From Amycolatopsis methanolica 239 (lineage in GTDB: Bacteria > Actinomycetota > Actinomycetes > Mycobacteriales > Pseudonocardiaceae): 64,000 nt of DNA. Within the stretch, counting starts at the first letter, position 1. Each line of letters opens with the position of its first letter. The notes below the pieces were generated by a model, which worked only from the letters and a program-made list of their open reading frames with translations, did no database searches and was not told the DNA's origin. The stretch spans positions 3,968,001 through 4,032,000 of the forward strand of contig NZ_CP009110.1 in NCBI RefSeq assembly GCF_000739085.1. The letters are read 5' to 3'. Of this stretch, positions 25,678 through 34,373 are shown one piece after another. A program made the position numbers and the translations under genes.

Positions 25678-27303
25678 TCAGACGGCCGCCGTCGCGTTCT
25701 CCCGGGTCAGCTCGAAGCCGGTGTATCCAGCGTCGGCGACCTCACGCAGCTTCGCCCGGTAGGCGCCGAGCCCCGCGAGGTAGAACATCACTGCGTTGCG
25801 CTTCCCCGGGATGTTCGCCCCGAAGATCCACGAATCGGCCTTCGGGAACAAGGTCATGTCCGCGATCTCCGCGCACGTGGCCGTCCACGCCTCCTCCGCG
25901 GCCGCGGTCGGCTCGACCGTGCGCACCCCGGTTCGCTCGGCGTGGCGGATCAGCTCGCCGATCCAGTCGACCTGGGTTTCGATGCTCGGCGGCAGGTTGG
26001 TGAAGGGGCCGTTCGGGCCGAGGATCATGAACATGTTCGGGAAACCGGCTGTGGACACGCCGAGGTAGCTGGTCGGCCCGCCGGTCCAGTGCTCGCTGAT
26101 GTGCCGCCCACCGCGGCCGCGCAGGTCCATCGCCCGGTAGTTGCCGTCGACCGCGTCGAACCCGGTCGCGAACACCAGGACGTCGAGTGGGTGCTCGGTC
26201 CCGTCGGCGGTGCGCACGCCGGCCGGGGTGATCTCGCGGATCGGGTTCTCCTTGATCGAAACCAGCTCGACGTTGTCCCGGTTGTAGGTCTCGTAGTAGC
26301 CCTCGTTGCACAGCGGGCGCTTGGCGTAGAGGTCGGTCGGGGTGAGCTTGCGCGCGGTCTCCGGGTCGTCGACGATCTCGGCGATCTTGGCACGGATGAA
26401 CGCCGCGGCGGCCGCGTTCGCTTCCGGGTTCGTGGCGATGTCGCAGAACGTGCCGAACATGAACCGGAAGCCGTTGCCCTTGTCCCAGGCTTCCTGGAAC
26501 ACCTTGCGACGTTCCTCTTCGGACACGCTCATCGCCTCGACGCCGCTCTCCTCGAACCCGAACGCGACGACGGAGTTGCGGACCTGGTCCCAGATGGCGT
26601 CGAAGTTCTCCTTGGTGCCGTCCACTTCGGTCTGGTCCACCGGGCCGTTGCCGGACGGCACGCAATACTGCGGCGAACGCTGGAAGACGGTGAGGTGGCT
26701 CGCCGTCTTCGCGGCCGCGATGATGAACTGGGTGCCGGTCGACCCGGTGCCGATCACCCCGACCCGCTTGCCCGTGATGTCCAGGTCGTCCGGCCAGGCG
26801 TTGGTGTGCACCAGGCGGCCGGCGAAGCCGTCCCGGCCCGGGATGTCGGGGATGTTGCTCTTGGCCAGCAGGCCGAGCGCGTTGACCAGGTAGCGCGCCG
26901 TGGTGGTCTCCCCAGTGGCGGTGGTGACCGTCCACAGGTCGCTCTCCTCGTCGAAGACCGCGCCGGTCACCTCGGTGTTCAGCCGGATGTCGCGGCCGAG
27001 GTCGAAACGCTCGACGACGTGCTCGAGGTAGGCGAGCACGTCCGCCTGCTCCAGGTAGCGGGTCGTCCAGTTCCACTCCCGCAGCAGATCCTTGTCGAAG
27101 GAGTAGCGGTAGACGAAGCCCTCGGTGTCGGACTTGGCACCCGGGTACCGGTTGAAGTACCAGGTGCCGCCGACGCCGCCGCCCTTCTCGAAGGCCGTGA
27201 CGGACAGGCCGAGTTCGTTGCGCAGCTTGTGCAGCATGTAGATGCCGCCGAATCCGGCGCCGATGACGATCGCGTCGACGTCCGGGGTATGGGTGGTGCT
27301 CAT
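25678..27303 (-). CDS. Baeyer-Villiger flavin monooxygenase
   Basis: A 541-residue FAD/NADPH enzyme that inserts oxygen next to a ketone carbonyl to give an ester or lactone. Two Rossmann motifs are visible, VIGAGFGGIYML near residue 12 (FAD) and GVIGTGSTGTQFI near 185 (NADPH). Between them is the diagnostic fingerprint FAGRLVHTNAWP, which matches F-x-G-x3-H-x3-W-P. GGVGGTWYFNRYPGAKSD is also typical of cyclohexanone/phenylacetone monooxygenase relatives. ATG 27303 is 32 bp downstream of the esterase gene on the same strand, so the two are one operon and the ester product is handed to the esterase. Confidence 0.92.
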   Translation of the reverse strand: MSTTHTPDVDAIVIGAGFGGIYMLHKLRNELGLSVTAFEKGGGVGGTWYFNRYPGAKSDTEGFVYRYSFDKDLLREWNWTTRYLEQADVLAYLEHVVERFDLGRDIRLNTEVTGAVFDEESDLWTVTTATGETTTARYLVNALGLLAKSNIPDIPGRDGFAGRLVHTNAWPDDLDITGKRVGVIGTGSTGTQFIIAAAKTASHLTVFQRSPQYCVPSGNGPVDQTEVDGTKENFDAIWDQVRNSVVAFGFEESGVEAMSVSEEERRKVFQEAWDKGNGFRFMFGTFCDIATNPEANAAAAAFIRAKIAEIVDDPETARKLTPTDLYAKRPLCNEGYYETYNRDNVELVSIKENPIREITPAGVRTADGTEHPLDVLVFATGFDAVDGNYRAMDLRGRGGRHISEHWTGGPTSYLGVSTAGFPNMFMILGPNGPFTNLPPSIETQVDWIGELIRHAERTGVRTVEPTAAAEEAWTATCAEIADMTLFPKADSWIFGANIPGKRNAVMFYLAGLGAYRAKLREVADAGYTGFELTRENATAAV

Positions 27304-27335
27304 GGTCGCTCCTTGGAGTCGGGGACGGGCGCGGC

Positions 27336-28265
27336 TCAGCCGCGGTACCACTTCGCGATGGCGGCGATCTCCGCGTCGGCCTCGGGCGCGTTGCCGGCCA
27401 GGAACGGGAAGACGTGCTGCATGCCCTCGCCGATCGACAGGGTGACGTCGACCCCCGCCGCCTCGGCCTTCGCCGCGACGCGGGTGGCGTTGTCGAGCAG
27501 GGATTCGGCCGAGCCGGCGTTGACGTAGAGCCGGGGGAAGCCGGTGAAGTCGGCGTACAGCGGGTTCGCCAGCGGCGTGCGCGGATCGATCTTGCCGTCC
27601 GCGAGCACGCCGGCGATCATGCCGTCGAGCAGCGGCACGCTGATCAGGGCGTCGGTCGCGTCGTTGGTCACCAGCGTGTCGCCGGAGTTCTCCATGTCCA
27701 GCCACGGTGAGAACGCGATCACCCGCCCCGGCAGGGGCAGGCCCCGCTCCCGCAGCGCCAGCGGGATGGCGATGGCGAGGTTCCCGCCCGCCGAGTCGCC
27801 GACCGTGGTGATGTCGTGCGGGCGGACGCCCCGCTCGGTCAGTGCCGTGAACGCCGCGACACCGTCCTCGACCTGGGCGGGGTGGGGGTGCTCGGGCGCC
27901 CGCCGGTAGTCGAGGACGAAGGCGGTGACGCCGGCGGCCTTGGCCACGTGCGCGGCCAGCTTGCGGTGGCTGGACGCCGAGCCCACGGCGAAGCCGCCAC
28001 CGTGGGTGTACAGCATCACCTGCGAGCTGTCCGCGCCGGCCGGCAGCGCCCAGATGCCGGGCACGCCGCCGACGGTGTCCTCGCGGTAGGTGACGTCCTC
28101 GGGCTCCCGCGTGGGCTGGTGCCACTCGTCGAAGATGCTGCGGAACAGGCGCGTGGTCAGGCCCGGCGTGGTGGCGATGATGCCCGCCCAGTCCGCGTAG
28201 AGCGCGCGCAGGGCGTCCGCTCCCGCCGACGTGCCCGGCGGGCGGGTCGATGGCGCCGTTGTCAT
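27336..28265 (-). CDS. Alpha/beta-hydrolase esterase, hormone-sensitive-lipase family
   Basis: A 309-residue cytoplasmic esterase. The oxyanion motif HGGGFAVGS (near residue 90), the nucleophile elbow VGDSAGGNLA (near 160) and the C-terminal histidine of MQHVFPF mark the HSL/family IV lipases. It is the first gene of a two-gene operon with the Baeyer-Villiger monooxygenase. The pair suggests ketone to ester to acid plus alcohol, as in acetone or alkanone breakdown by actinomycetes. ATG 28265 follows GAGGAGGAACC. The gene lies opposite the AcoR-like regulator, with two palindromes between them. Confidence 0.88.
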   Translation of the reverse strand: MTTAPSTRPPGTSAGADALRALYADWAGIIATTPGLTTRLFRSIFDEWHQPTREPEDVTYREDTVGGVPGIWALPAGADSSQVMLYTHGGGFAVGSASSHRKLAAHVAKAAGVTAFVLDYRRAPEHPHPAQVEDGVAAFTALTERGVRPHDITTVGDSAGGNLAIAIPLALRERGLPLPGRVIAFSPWLDMENSGDTLVTNDATDALISVPLLDGMIAGVLADGKIDPRTPLANPLYADFTGFPRLYVNAGSAESLLDNATRVAAKAEAAGVDVTLSIGEGMQHVFPFLAGNAPEADAEIAAIAKWYRG

Positions 28266-28351
28266 CTGGTTCCTCCTCGAACTCGTCAGGGGCCGCACGG
28301 CGGCCGCTGTGGGGTGGGACTCACTGTGGCGAGCGGGCGGCGCCGCCGGTT

Positions 28352-28366
28352 GTTCCGTTTCGGAAC
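28352..28366. promoter_or_regulatory. Operator copy 1, GTTCCG-TTT-CGGAAC
   Basis: A perfect 6-3-6 palindrome in the divergent region between the esterase and the AcoR-like regulator. Read with one more flanking base it is TGTTCC-N5-GGAAC, the same pattern as the next site, with centres 25 bp apart. Confidence 0.6.
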
Positions 28367-28374
28367 GACCGCGG

Positions 28375-28393
28375 GTGTTCCAGAACGGAACAC
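28375..28393. promoter_or_regulatory. Operator copy 2, GTGTTCC-AGAAC-GGAACAC
   Basis: A perfect 7-5-7 palindrome and the best copy of the TGTTCC-N5-GGAACA motif. It sits upstream of both divergent genes and is the likely activator site for the AcoR-like protein. Confidence 0.65.
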
Positions 28394-28457
28394 CGCACGC
28401 GGCCGCGGTGGCGGCTCCGGTGTGTCCGGACAGCTCGGGACGGACTACGAGGCAACG

Positions 28458-30109
28458 ATGCGTCGAGACGACATCCCCCACTCGCCGGACCTGTCGCGGG
28501 ACCTGTCGCGGGACCAGCGGGAACGGATCCGCCGCACCCGGGAGGCGCTCGTCCGCGGCGGGCTGCTGGCCGCGCCGCCGGGTCGCAGCGGCGTGCCGCG
28601 GCACATCGAGCAGAGCCGGCGGCGGTGTGTGGGCGAGGCGGTGCCGGTCACGCCCGACCACGTCGACTACCGCGAACCGGAGGACAACCGGACGACGCTC
28701 AGCCGCGCCGCCGAGCCGGTGCTGGAACGGCTGAAGGACAGCCTTGCCGACGTGCCGGTGGCCATGGTGCTGTCCGACGTCACCGGCCGGATCGTGGTGC
28801 GCCACGCCGCGGTGCGCCGTCAGCGCGAGGTGATGGACCGGGCACGGGCCGCCGAAGGGTTCGATTACTCGGAACGCTCGATCGGCACGAACGGCATCGG
28901 CACGTGGAACGCCGCCCCGTGCTGGTTCGCGGCCCCGAGCACTACAACGCCCTGCTCGAGGACCTCACCTGCGCCGGCACCCCGATCATCGAACCCGGCG
29001 CCGGCCGCGTCATCGGCTCGTTCTCACTGGCTCGTGCACGGCTACCTGTCCCTGGACCCGGCGAACACCGCCACACTCGTCGTCGACGAGGACACCGTGC
29101 TCGCCAACCGCCTCGGGCTCAGCCACACCGGACCGGACTTGCATCCGTTGCTGTGGCGGTACCTGAGCGAACACGGCCCGGACCGGACCCGGCGCATGCG
29201 GGTGCCGCTCGCCGACGGCTCGCACGGCGCCCTGGTCGAACCGATCCGGGACGCCGGCAAAGCCGCTTACAGCGTGAAACTGTTGTCCCGGCACCCGAGC
29301 TCGCTGGCAGGCGGCGGCGCCACCGGCGCGGTCACCCCACCCGTGGTCGGTGACCTGCTGCACTTCGACGACCAGGTGAACCGGCAACTCGAGACCGTCG
29401 TCCGGCACCGCGAACTGATCGCCCTGACGGGGCCGAGCGGCACCGGGAAGCTCCGCACCGCAGTGCGCGTGCTGGGCCGGCAAGGCACCCCTGATCCGCT
29501 GGTCGTCGAACCCCACCTGGAGCCCGGCTGGTTCGGGGACGCCGCGGCGGCTGTCGCGGACGGACGCGGCCTGGTGATCCGCAGGATCCACCACGACCCC
29601 GTCCCGTCGGTGGCGCAGGTGCGGGCCCTCGCCGCACGGGGGTCGCGCTCGCGTTCACCGTGGACCTCGACGCCGCCGGTGACGCGGCGGTCGGCCTGGT
29701 GCGGCAGGTCGCCACCACCGTGCGGCTGCCGGCCCTCGCGCACAGCCTCGAACACCTGCCCGCGCTGGTCCGGACCGTGAGCGCCGAACTTCCGGAACCG
29801 GAGTCGGCGACCACGTTCGCCGCGCCGGCGTGGGACCGGCTGATGTCCTGGCACTGGCGGGGCAACCTCGCCGAACTCCGCAACACCGTGGCCTTGCTCG
29901 CCCGCCGCGCCTGCGGGGGCACCGTCGACGACCTGCCCGACAAGCTGCGCACGCCCCGGCGCTCGCTCAGCCTGCTGGAGTCCGCCGAGCGCACGGCGGT
30001 GGTCGGGGCGCTGCACGCCGCGGGCGGCAACCGCAGCCGCGCGGCCCAGGCGCTCGGCATCGGCCGCAATACCCTCTACCGCAAGATGCGGGAGTTCGGG
30101 ATCACCTGA
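28458..30109 (+). pseudogene. AcoR-like Fis-family activator (GAF-AAA-HTH), frameshifted
   Basis: ATG 28458 begins a regulator of about 550 residues. The N-terminal part resembles AcoR (REALVRGGLLAAP, SQRSRRRCV-like SRRRCVGEAVPV), followed by a GAF-type sensor with FDYSERSIGTNGIGT. A degenerate AAA domain has Walker A TGPSGTGKLR, and a Fis helix-turn-helix closes it (GGNRSRAAQALGIGRNTLYRKMREF). Frames change near 28910, 29030 and 29640. No GAFTGA loop is present, as in actinobacterial AcoR relatives that work without sigma-54. All domains remain recognisable, so the shifts may be recent or artefactual. It probably activates the ketone operon. Confidence 0.72.
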
Positions 30110-30118
30110 GCGGACCAC

Positions 30119-30152
30119 CCGGCCGGCGGCCCGTCGACGAGCTGCCGGCCGG
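30119..30152. terminator. Bidirectional terminator
   Basis: CCGGCCGGC (30119-30127) pairs with GCCGGCCGG (30144-30152) in the 52-bp gap between the convergent regulator and aldehyde dehydrogenase genes. Confidence 0.5.
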
Positions 30153-30161
30153 AGACCGGAC

Positions 30162-31544
30162 TCACGACCGGACGCGCGGGATCCGGACCAGCTTCTTGTT
30201 GGCGAACTCGCTGATGCCCAGCTCGGACAGCTCCCGCCCGACGCCCGACCGCTTCACGCCGCCGAACGGCAGATCCGGTGCGCTCTTGCTCGTGCCGTTG
30301 ATCCACACCATGCCGCACTCCAGGTCCCGGGCCAGCGCGCGGGCCCGCTGGACGTCGGCGGTGTAGATCGAGGCCGCCAGCCCGTACGGCGACTCGTTCG
30401 CCAGCGCGACCGCTTCCTCCACCGATCCGGCCTGGTGCACCACGGCGACCGGACCGAACAGCTCCTCGGAGTAGGCCCGCATCCCGGGCGTCACGTCCGT
30501 GAGCACCGTGGGCTCGTACCAGGCGCCGGGACCGTCACCGCGGCGGCCGCCGGTGTGCAACGTCGCCCCCTTCGCCAGCGCGTCCGCCACCTGCTCTTCG
30601 AGGTCGTCCACCACCTGGTGCGAGGACAGAGGCCCCAGCCGGGTGGCCGGGTCGGCGGGCTCCCCCGGCCGCCACTGCCGCATCCTGGCGACGAACTTGT
30701 CGAGGAATGCGGCGTAGACGTCCGCCAGCACGATGAACCGTTTGGACGCGGTGCACGCCTGGCCGCCGTTGAACAGGCGGCCGCCGACCGCGTCGTCGAC
30801 GGTGCTGTCCAGGTTTTCGCCGTCGAGCACGATGAACGGGTCGGAACCGCCGAGTTCGAGCACGTACTTCTTCAGGTGGCGGCCGGTGATCTCAGCGACC
30901 GCGGAACCGGCACGTTCGGAGCCGGTCAGGGACACGCCCTGCACTCGTGGGTCGCCGATGAGGTGCGCGATCTGCCCGCTGTCGGCGAACAGGTTGACGT
31001 AGGCCCCGTCCGGCGCGCCGGCCTCGGCGATGAGGGCCTCGACCGCCAGGGCCGCCTGCGGGCAGTTCCGCGCGTGCTTGAGCAGGATCGTGTTGCCGAG
31101 CACCAGGTTCGGCGCGGCGAACCGCGCCACCTGGTAGTAGGGGAAGTTCCACGGCATGATCCCCACCAGCACACCGATCGGCTCGGTGCGCACGACCGCT
31201 TCGCCGCCGCCCGCGACGTCCAGCTGCCGATCCGCCAGGAACCGCGCGCCGTGCTCGGCGTAGTACTCGTAGATGGACGCGACCAGCGCGACCTCGCCCT
31301 TCGCCTGGGTGATCGGCTTTCCCACCTCCAGGGTCAGGATCGCGGCGAGTTCGTCCGCCCGCTCCCGGTGCAGCTGCGCGATGCGGCGCAGCAGGGCCGC
31401 GCGCTGCCCGGTTGGCACCTCGCGCCACGACCGGTAGGCGGCGTGCGCCCGGGCCAGGGCGTGCTCCACCTCCTGGTCGGAGGCCGCCGGGAACTCTTTG
31501 ACGAGCTCGCCGGTCGCCGGATTGATGGTGCGGTAACCGCTCAT
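30162..31544 (-). CDS. Aldehyde dehydrogenase, succinate-semialdehyde dehydrogenase-like
   Basis: A 460-residue NAD(P)+ aldehyde dehydrogenase. It shows MPWNFPYYQVARFAAPNL, the helix after GSERAGSAVAEI, the general base in YVLELGGSDPFIVL and the catalytic cysteine in FNGGQACTASKRFIV. The short length (~455) and the GSDPFIVL block match the GabD/Sad type that oxidises succinate semialdehyde and similar short-chain aldehydes. ATG 31544 has GAGGAGA just upstream. It is transcribed away from the zinc alcohol dehydrogenase at 31691 with a shared 146-bp control region that carries a third TGTTCC-N5-GG motif. Probably completes alcohol to aldehyde to acid conversion. Confidence 0.9.
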   Translation of the reverse strand: MSGYRTINPATGELVKEFPAASDQEVEHALARAHAAYRSWREVPTGQRAALLRRIAQLHRERADELAAILTLEVGKPITQAKGEVALVASIYEYYAEHGARFLADRQLDVAGGGEAVVRTEPIGVLVGIMPWNFPYYQVARFAAPNLVLGNTILLKHARNCPQAALAVEALIAEAGAPDGAYVNLFADSGQIAHLIGDPRVQGVSLTGSERAGSAVAEITGRHLKKYVLELGGSDPFIVLDGENLDSTVDDAVGGRLFNGGQACTASKRFIVLADVYAAFLDKFVARMRQWRPGEPADPATRLGPLSSHQVVDDLEEQVADALAKGATLHTGGRRGDGPGAWYEPTVLTDVTPGMRAYSEELFGPVAVVHQAGSVEEAVALANESPYGLAASIYTADVQRARALARDLECGMVWINGTSKSAPDLPFGGVKRSGVGRELSELGISEFANKKLVRIPRVRS

Positions 31545-31605
31545 GGTCTCCTCGTTTCGGTGCGGCGGGTCATGGCGAGCATGCGGCAGGACCGACACCA
31601 CCGAG

Positions 31606-31624
31606 GTGTTCCGAATCGGGACAC
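31606..31624. promoter_or_regulatory. Operator copy 3, GTGTTCC-GAATC-GGGACAC
   Basis: A 7-5-7 palindrome with one mismatch, between the divergent aldehyde and alcohol dehydrogenase genes. It matches the two sites near 28360 and 28384 in half-site and spacing, linking both promoter regions to one regulator. Confidence 0.55.
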
Positions 31625-31690
31625 CTCCCGGCCGTGGCCGCGCTGGTACCAAAGATCCACCGGCCAGTTCCCGATGTGAGGTGGGAGAAC

Positions 31691-32770
31691 ATGCACGCGT
31701 TCGCGGTCACCGGAGAAGGCGCCGACGTCACCGACGTGGAGGTGCCGACTCCGGAGCCAGGCGGCCACGAGGTTCTCCTCAGGGTCGAACGGTCCGGTGT
31801 CTGCCACACCGACACGCACCTGCGTCAGGGCTTCTACGACCTCGGCGGTCGTGGCAGCCTCCGGCTGGCTGACCGCGGCATGACGTATCCGCTGGTGATG
31901 GGGCACGAGGTGGTCGGCACGGTGGTGCGCATCGGCGACCAGGTGACCGGGCACCGCCCGGGCGACGTGCGCCTGGTGTACCCGTGGATCGGGTGCGGCG
32001 AGTGCACCGAATGCGGGCACGGGCGGGACAACCACTGCGCGGCAGGCCGGAACCTCGGTGTCGCCCGGCATGGCGGCTACGCCGAGTACATCCTGGTGCC
32101 CGACGAGAAGTACCTGGTCGGGATCCAGGGGCTCGAACCGGGCTGGGCTGCCACGCTGGCGTGTTCCGGCCTGACGGCCTTCAGCGCCGTCCACAAAGTA
32201 CTCCCGCTGCCCCCGGACGAGCCGGTGGTCGTGATCGGCGCGGGCGGCGTCGGGCTCACCGCCATCGCGACCCTGAAAGCCCTGGGCCACGCGGCCATCT
32301 GCGCCGTCGACCTGTCGGCGGAGAACCTGGCGGTCGCGGCGGAACTGGGCGCCACCACCACCGTGGTGGCCACCCACGGCGCCGCGAGCAAGGACATCGT
32401 CAGGGCGTGCGGTGGCCCCGTGGCGGCGGCGATCGACTTCGTCAACAACGGGGCCACCGCCACCGCGGCCTTCGACGCCCTCCGCAAGAACGGGCAGCTC
32501 GTCCAGGTAGGACTGTTCGGCGGCGAGCTGACCGTGCCCACCGCGCTGATGGCCCTGAAGATGATCACGATTCGCGGCAGTTTCGTCGGCACCCCGGCCG
32601 AGCTGTCCGCACTCGTGGACCTGGCCCGGCGCGGCGCGCTGCCGCACATCCCCGTCATCGACGCTCCCCTCACGGCCGACTCCGTGCGCGAGGCCTTGGA
32701 CAGGCTGGCGAACGGCGGCGTGGGCGGCCGGATCGTGCTCCGCGCGGCGGGTTCGCCGCGCGGATCCTGA
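31691..32770 (+). CDS. Zinc-dependent alcohol dehydrogenase
   Basis: A 359-residue medium-chain dehydrogenase. Catalytic-zinc ligands are in GVCHTDTHLRQG and MGHEVVGTVVRIG. The structural-zinc loop has four cysteines (GCGECTECGHGRDNHC). The NAD(P) Rossmann turn is VVVIGAGGVGLTA near residue 180. It should interconvert an alcohol and a ketone or aldehyde. In this setting it may feed ketone to the Baeyer-Villiger enzyme or oxidise the alcohol released by the esterase. ATG 31691 follows GGTGGGAG. In-frame codons upstream (from 31634) have no ribosome site. Confidence 0.9.
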   Translation: MHAFAVTGEGADVTDVEVPTPEPGGHEVLLRVERSGVCHTDTHLRQGFYDLGGRGSLRLADRGMTYPLVMGHEVVGTVVRIGDQVTGHRPGDVRLVYPWIGCGECTECGHGRDNHCAAGRNLGVARHGGYAEYILVPDEKYLVGIQGLEPGWAATLACSGLTAFSAVHKVLPLPPDEPVVVIGAGGVGLTAIATLKALGHAAICAVDLSAENLAVAAELGATTTVVATHGAASKDIVRACGGPVAAAIDFVNNGATATAAFDALRKNGQLVQVGLFGGELTVPTALMALKMITIRGSFVGTPAELSALVDLARRGALPHIPVIDAPLTADSVREALDRLANGGVGGRIVLRAAGSPRGS

Positions 32771-32837
32771 AACGCGCTCCACCCGAGGACACCGGTGGTC
32801 GGCTACGATGGTCGGTTTCCGGCCGGGGAGGTGTGTC

Positions 32838-33197
32838 ATGGCGGTGCTCGACGACGTTCGCGCGCTCGGCACGGAACTCGAGCGCTCCTATCCGGTCTAC
32901 GTGCGCGGCCAGCTGAAGTTCCGGGTCGGGCAGATCGTCTACGTCGCGTTCTCCGCCGACGAGACGGTGATGGAGTTCGCGTTCCCGAAGGAGGAACGCG
33001 CCGCGCTCGTCGGCGGTGAGCCGGAGAAGTTCCGGCTGCCCGCGCAGTCGGACATGCGGTTCAACTGGGTCCACGCCGTGCTCGCCGCGCTGGACCCGGC
33101 CGAGGCCCGCGAGCTCGTCGTCGACGCGTGGCGCATGGTGGTGCCGCAGAAGGTCTCCCGCGCCTACGACCTCGCCCATCCCGGCGGCCCGGGCTGA
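32838..33197 (+). CDS. MmcQ/YjbR-family protein
   Basis: A 119-residue small cytoplasmic protein of the YjbR/MmcQ (double wing) family. Typical blocks are VRGQLKFRVGQIVYVAFSAD, FAFPKEERAALVGGEP and the closing VVDAWRMVVPQKVSRAY. Some relatives bind DNA, but the biochemical role is unknown. ATG 32838 has GGGGAGG about ten bases upstream. The gene follows the alcohol dehydrogenase by 67 bp and its 3' end overlaps the tail of the convergent ligase fragment. Confidence 0.78.
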   Translation: MAVLDDVRALGTELERSYPVYVRGQLKFRVGQIVYVAFSADETVMEFAFPKEERAALVGGEPEKFRLPAQSDMRFNWVHAVLAALDPAEARELVVDAWRMVVPQKVSRAYDLAHPGGPG

Positions 33198-33635
33198 GTC
33201 CCCGAAGGCACCTCTTGCACAGCCGGCCGTCGGCGCAGGACCGCTCGCAGGATCTTGCCGGACACGGATTTCGGGATGGCGTCGAGGAATTGCACGCGCC
33301 GCACCTTCTTGTGCGGTGACACCCGCGCCGCGACGTAGCTCATCACCTCCGCGGCGTCCAGCCGGGCGCCGGGGCGGCGGACCACGAACGCCTTCGGGAT
33401 CTCCTCCCCCTCCTGGTCCGGCACGCCGACCACCGCGGCGTCGTCGATTCCCTCGTGGGCCAGCAGCAGCGCCTCCAGTTCGGCGGGCGGCACCTGGTAG
33501 CCCCTGTACTTGATCAGCTCCCTCACCCGGTCGACGATGGTGAACACGCCGTCCGCGGTCACGGTCGCGATGTCGCCGGTGTGCAACCAGCCGTCAGCGT
33601 CGAGGGTGGCCGCTGTCGCCGCCGGGTTGTGCGGG
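33164..33635 (-). pseudogene. Acyl-CoA/4-coumarate-CoA ligase-like, 3' fragment
   Basis: About 155 C-terminal residues of an ANL-superfamily acyl-CoA ligase: NPAATAATLDADGWLHTGDI, the hinge IVDRVRELIKYRGYQV and the catalytic-lysine loop PKSVSGKILR. The AMP-binding N-terminal domain (about 370 residues) is absent; the family pattern stops at about 33635. The remainder would normally activate an acid to its CoA thioester, a logical last step for this pathway, but it cannot do so in this state. Confidence 0.75.
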
Positions 33636-34127
33636 CGCTGGGAGCCTTGATTATCGAGCTGGGCGAACTGGTGCAGCGCCACGCCGGCCTCGGAACCCCT
33701 GCCGCCGACGCTGGTGACGATCTCCCGCCGCCGTGACCCAACCGGCTGCCCTGCTCACGCTGGCAGTCGGTCTCCCCGTGAGCTCCTCGTGCTACTGGCC
33801 CTCGTGCAACTGCGCCAGCGTCGCGAAAAGCAACGAGCAGCCAACCCCCGGTCCGTCGCCGCGATAACCGGCCACGTCGAGTTCGCTGCTACCTGGCTTC
33901 GGCTCGCGCTCCCGGCGAGCGCATTCGAAAAGAGCAGCGATGACGAGGCGGGGCTTGACGAGGCATCGGGGAGCCCGGTGGTAGTGCGCTGGCTGAGCCG
34001 ACGAGAGGCAGCCCGGTGGCTCGCCGTCCGCCGGGCGTTCGGCCGGCTTCTGCGTCAGCTCCGGCGAGCGCCGCGGTGGTCAACGCGCGATGTTGCCAGC
34101 AGGCTGCGTTGATCTTGGCTTGATCTG
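33636..34127. other. No gene recognised
   Basis: A plus-strand frame from 33714 to 34112 is open but has no ribosome site and no family signal. The stretch joins the broken ligase to a broken helix-turn-helix gene and is probably a deletion scar with relic sequence. Confidence 0.3.
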
Positions 34128-34244
34128 GTGTTGATCGAGCACGGACTCACCGAACCGGACCTGGTGCGCCTCGCCGCCGTCCTCGACGTTGACCTCCGCG
34201 AACTCATGCGCGGCCTCCACGCCCCACGATCTCCTGAGGAGTAG
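34128..34244 (+). pseudogene. XRE-like regulator, C-terminal fragment
   Basis: About 38 residues ending at TAG 34244: LIEHGLTEPDLVRLAAVLDV then DLRELMRGLHAP. The pattern of a serial P-D-L-V-R-L-A-A-V-L-D-V is the last two helices of a lambda-repressor-type domain. The start is gone. It is five bases upstream of a radical-SAM-like start with a good ribosome site, so the two were an operon. Confidence 0.45.
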
Positions 34245-34248
34245 CCCA

Positions 34249-34330
34249 ATGACTTCGACCGCCCTGCCGTTGCACGTCACCTCCAACCACACCCTGCGCG
34301 TGAAGATCATTGACGCCTGCGGGATGACCT
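34249..34330 (+). pseudogene. Radical SAM protein N-terminus, cut by an insertion sequence
   Basis: ATG 34249 has GAGGAG seven bases upstream and opens MTSTALPLHVTSNHTLRVK followed by IIDACGMT. This is how MoaA-like radical SAM proteins lead into the C-x3-C-x2-C cluster motif. The IS element starts at 34331, directly after the first base of what should be the next cysteine codon, so only 27 residues remain and no other part of the gene lies on the far side of the element. Confidence 0.5.
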
Positions 34331-34354
34331 TGAACTGTCACGGGTTGGGGGCCG
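34331..34354 (+). repeat. Left terminal inverted repeat of the IS
   Basis: Begins TGAACTGTCACGGGTTGGGG and matches the complement of the right end at 22 of 24 positions. Confidence 0.85.
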
Positions 34355-34373
34355 CTTCCTTGCGTGAGGATTG

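Noticed and set aside
27304..28125. Monooxygenase frame extended upstream through the esterase
   Set aside because: The extra residues are the shadow of the esterase; the GxGxxG motif follows closely after ATG 27303, as in the family.
33714..34112. Open plus-strand frame of 132 codons
   Set aside because: No ribosome site, no family pattern and it lies in a scar between two truncated genes.
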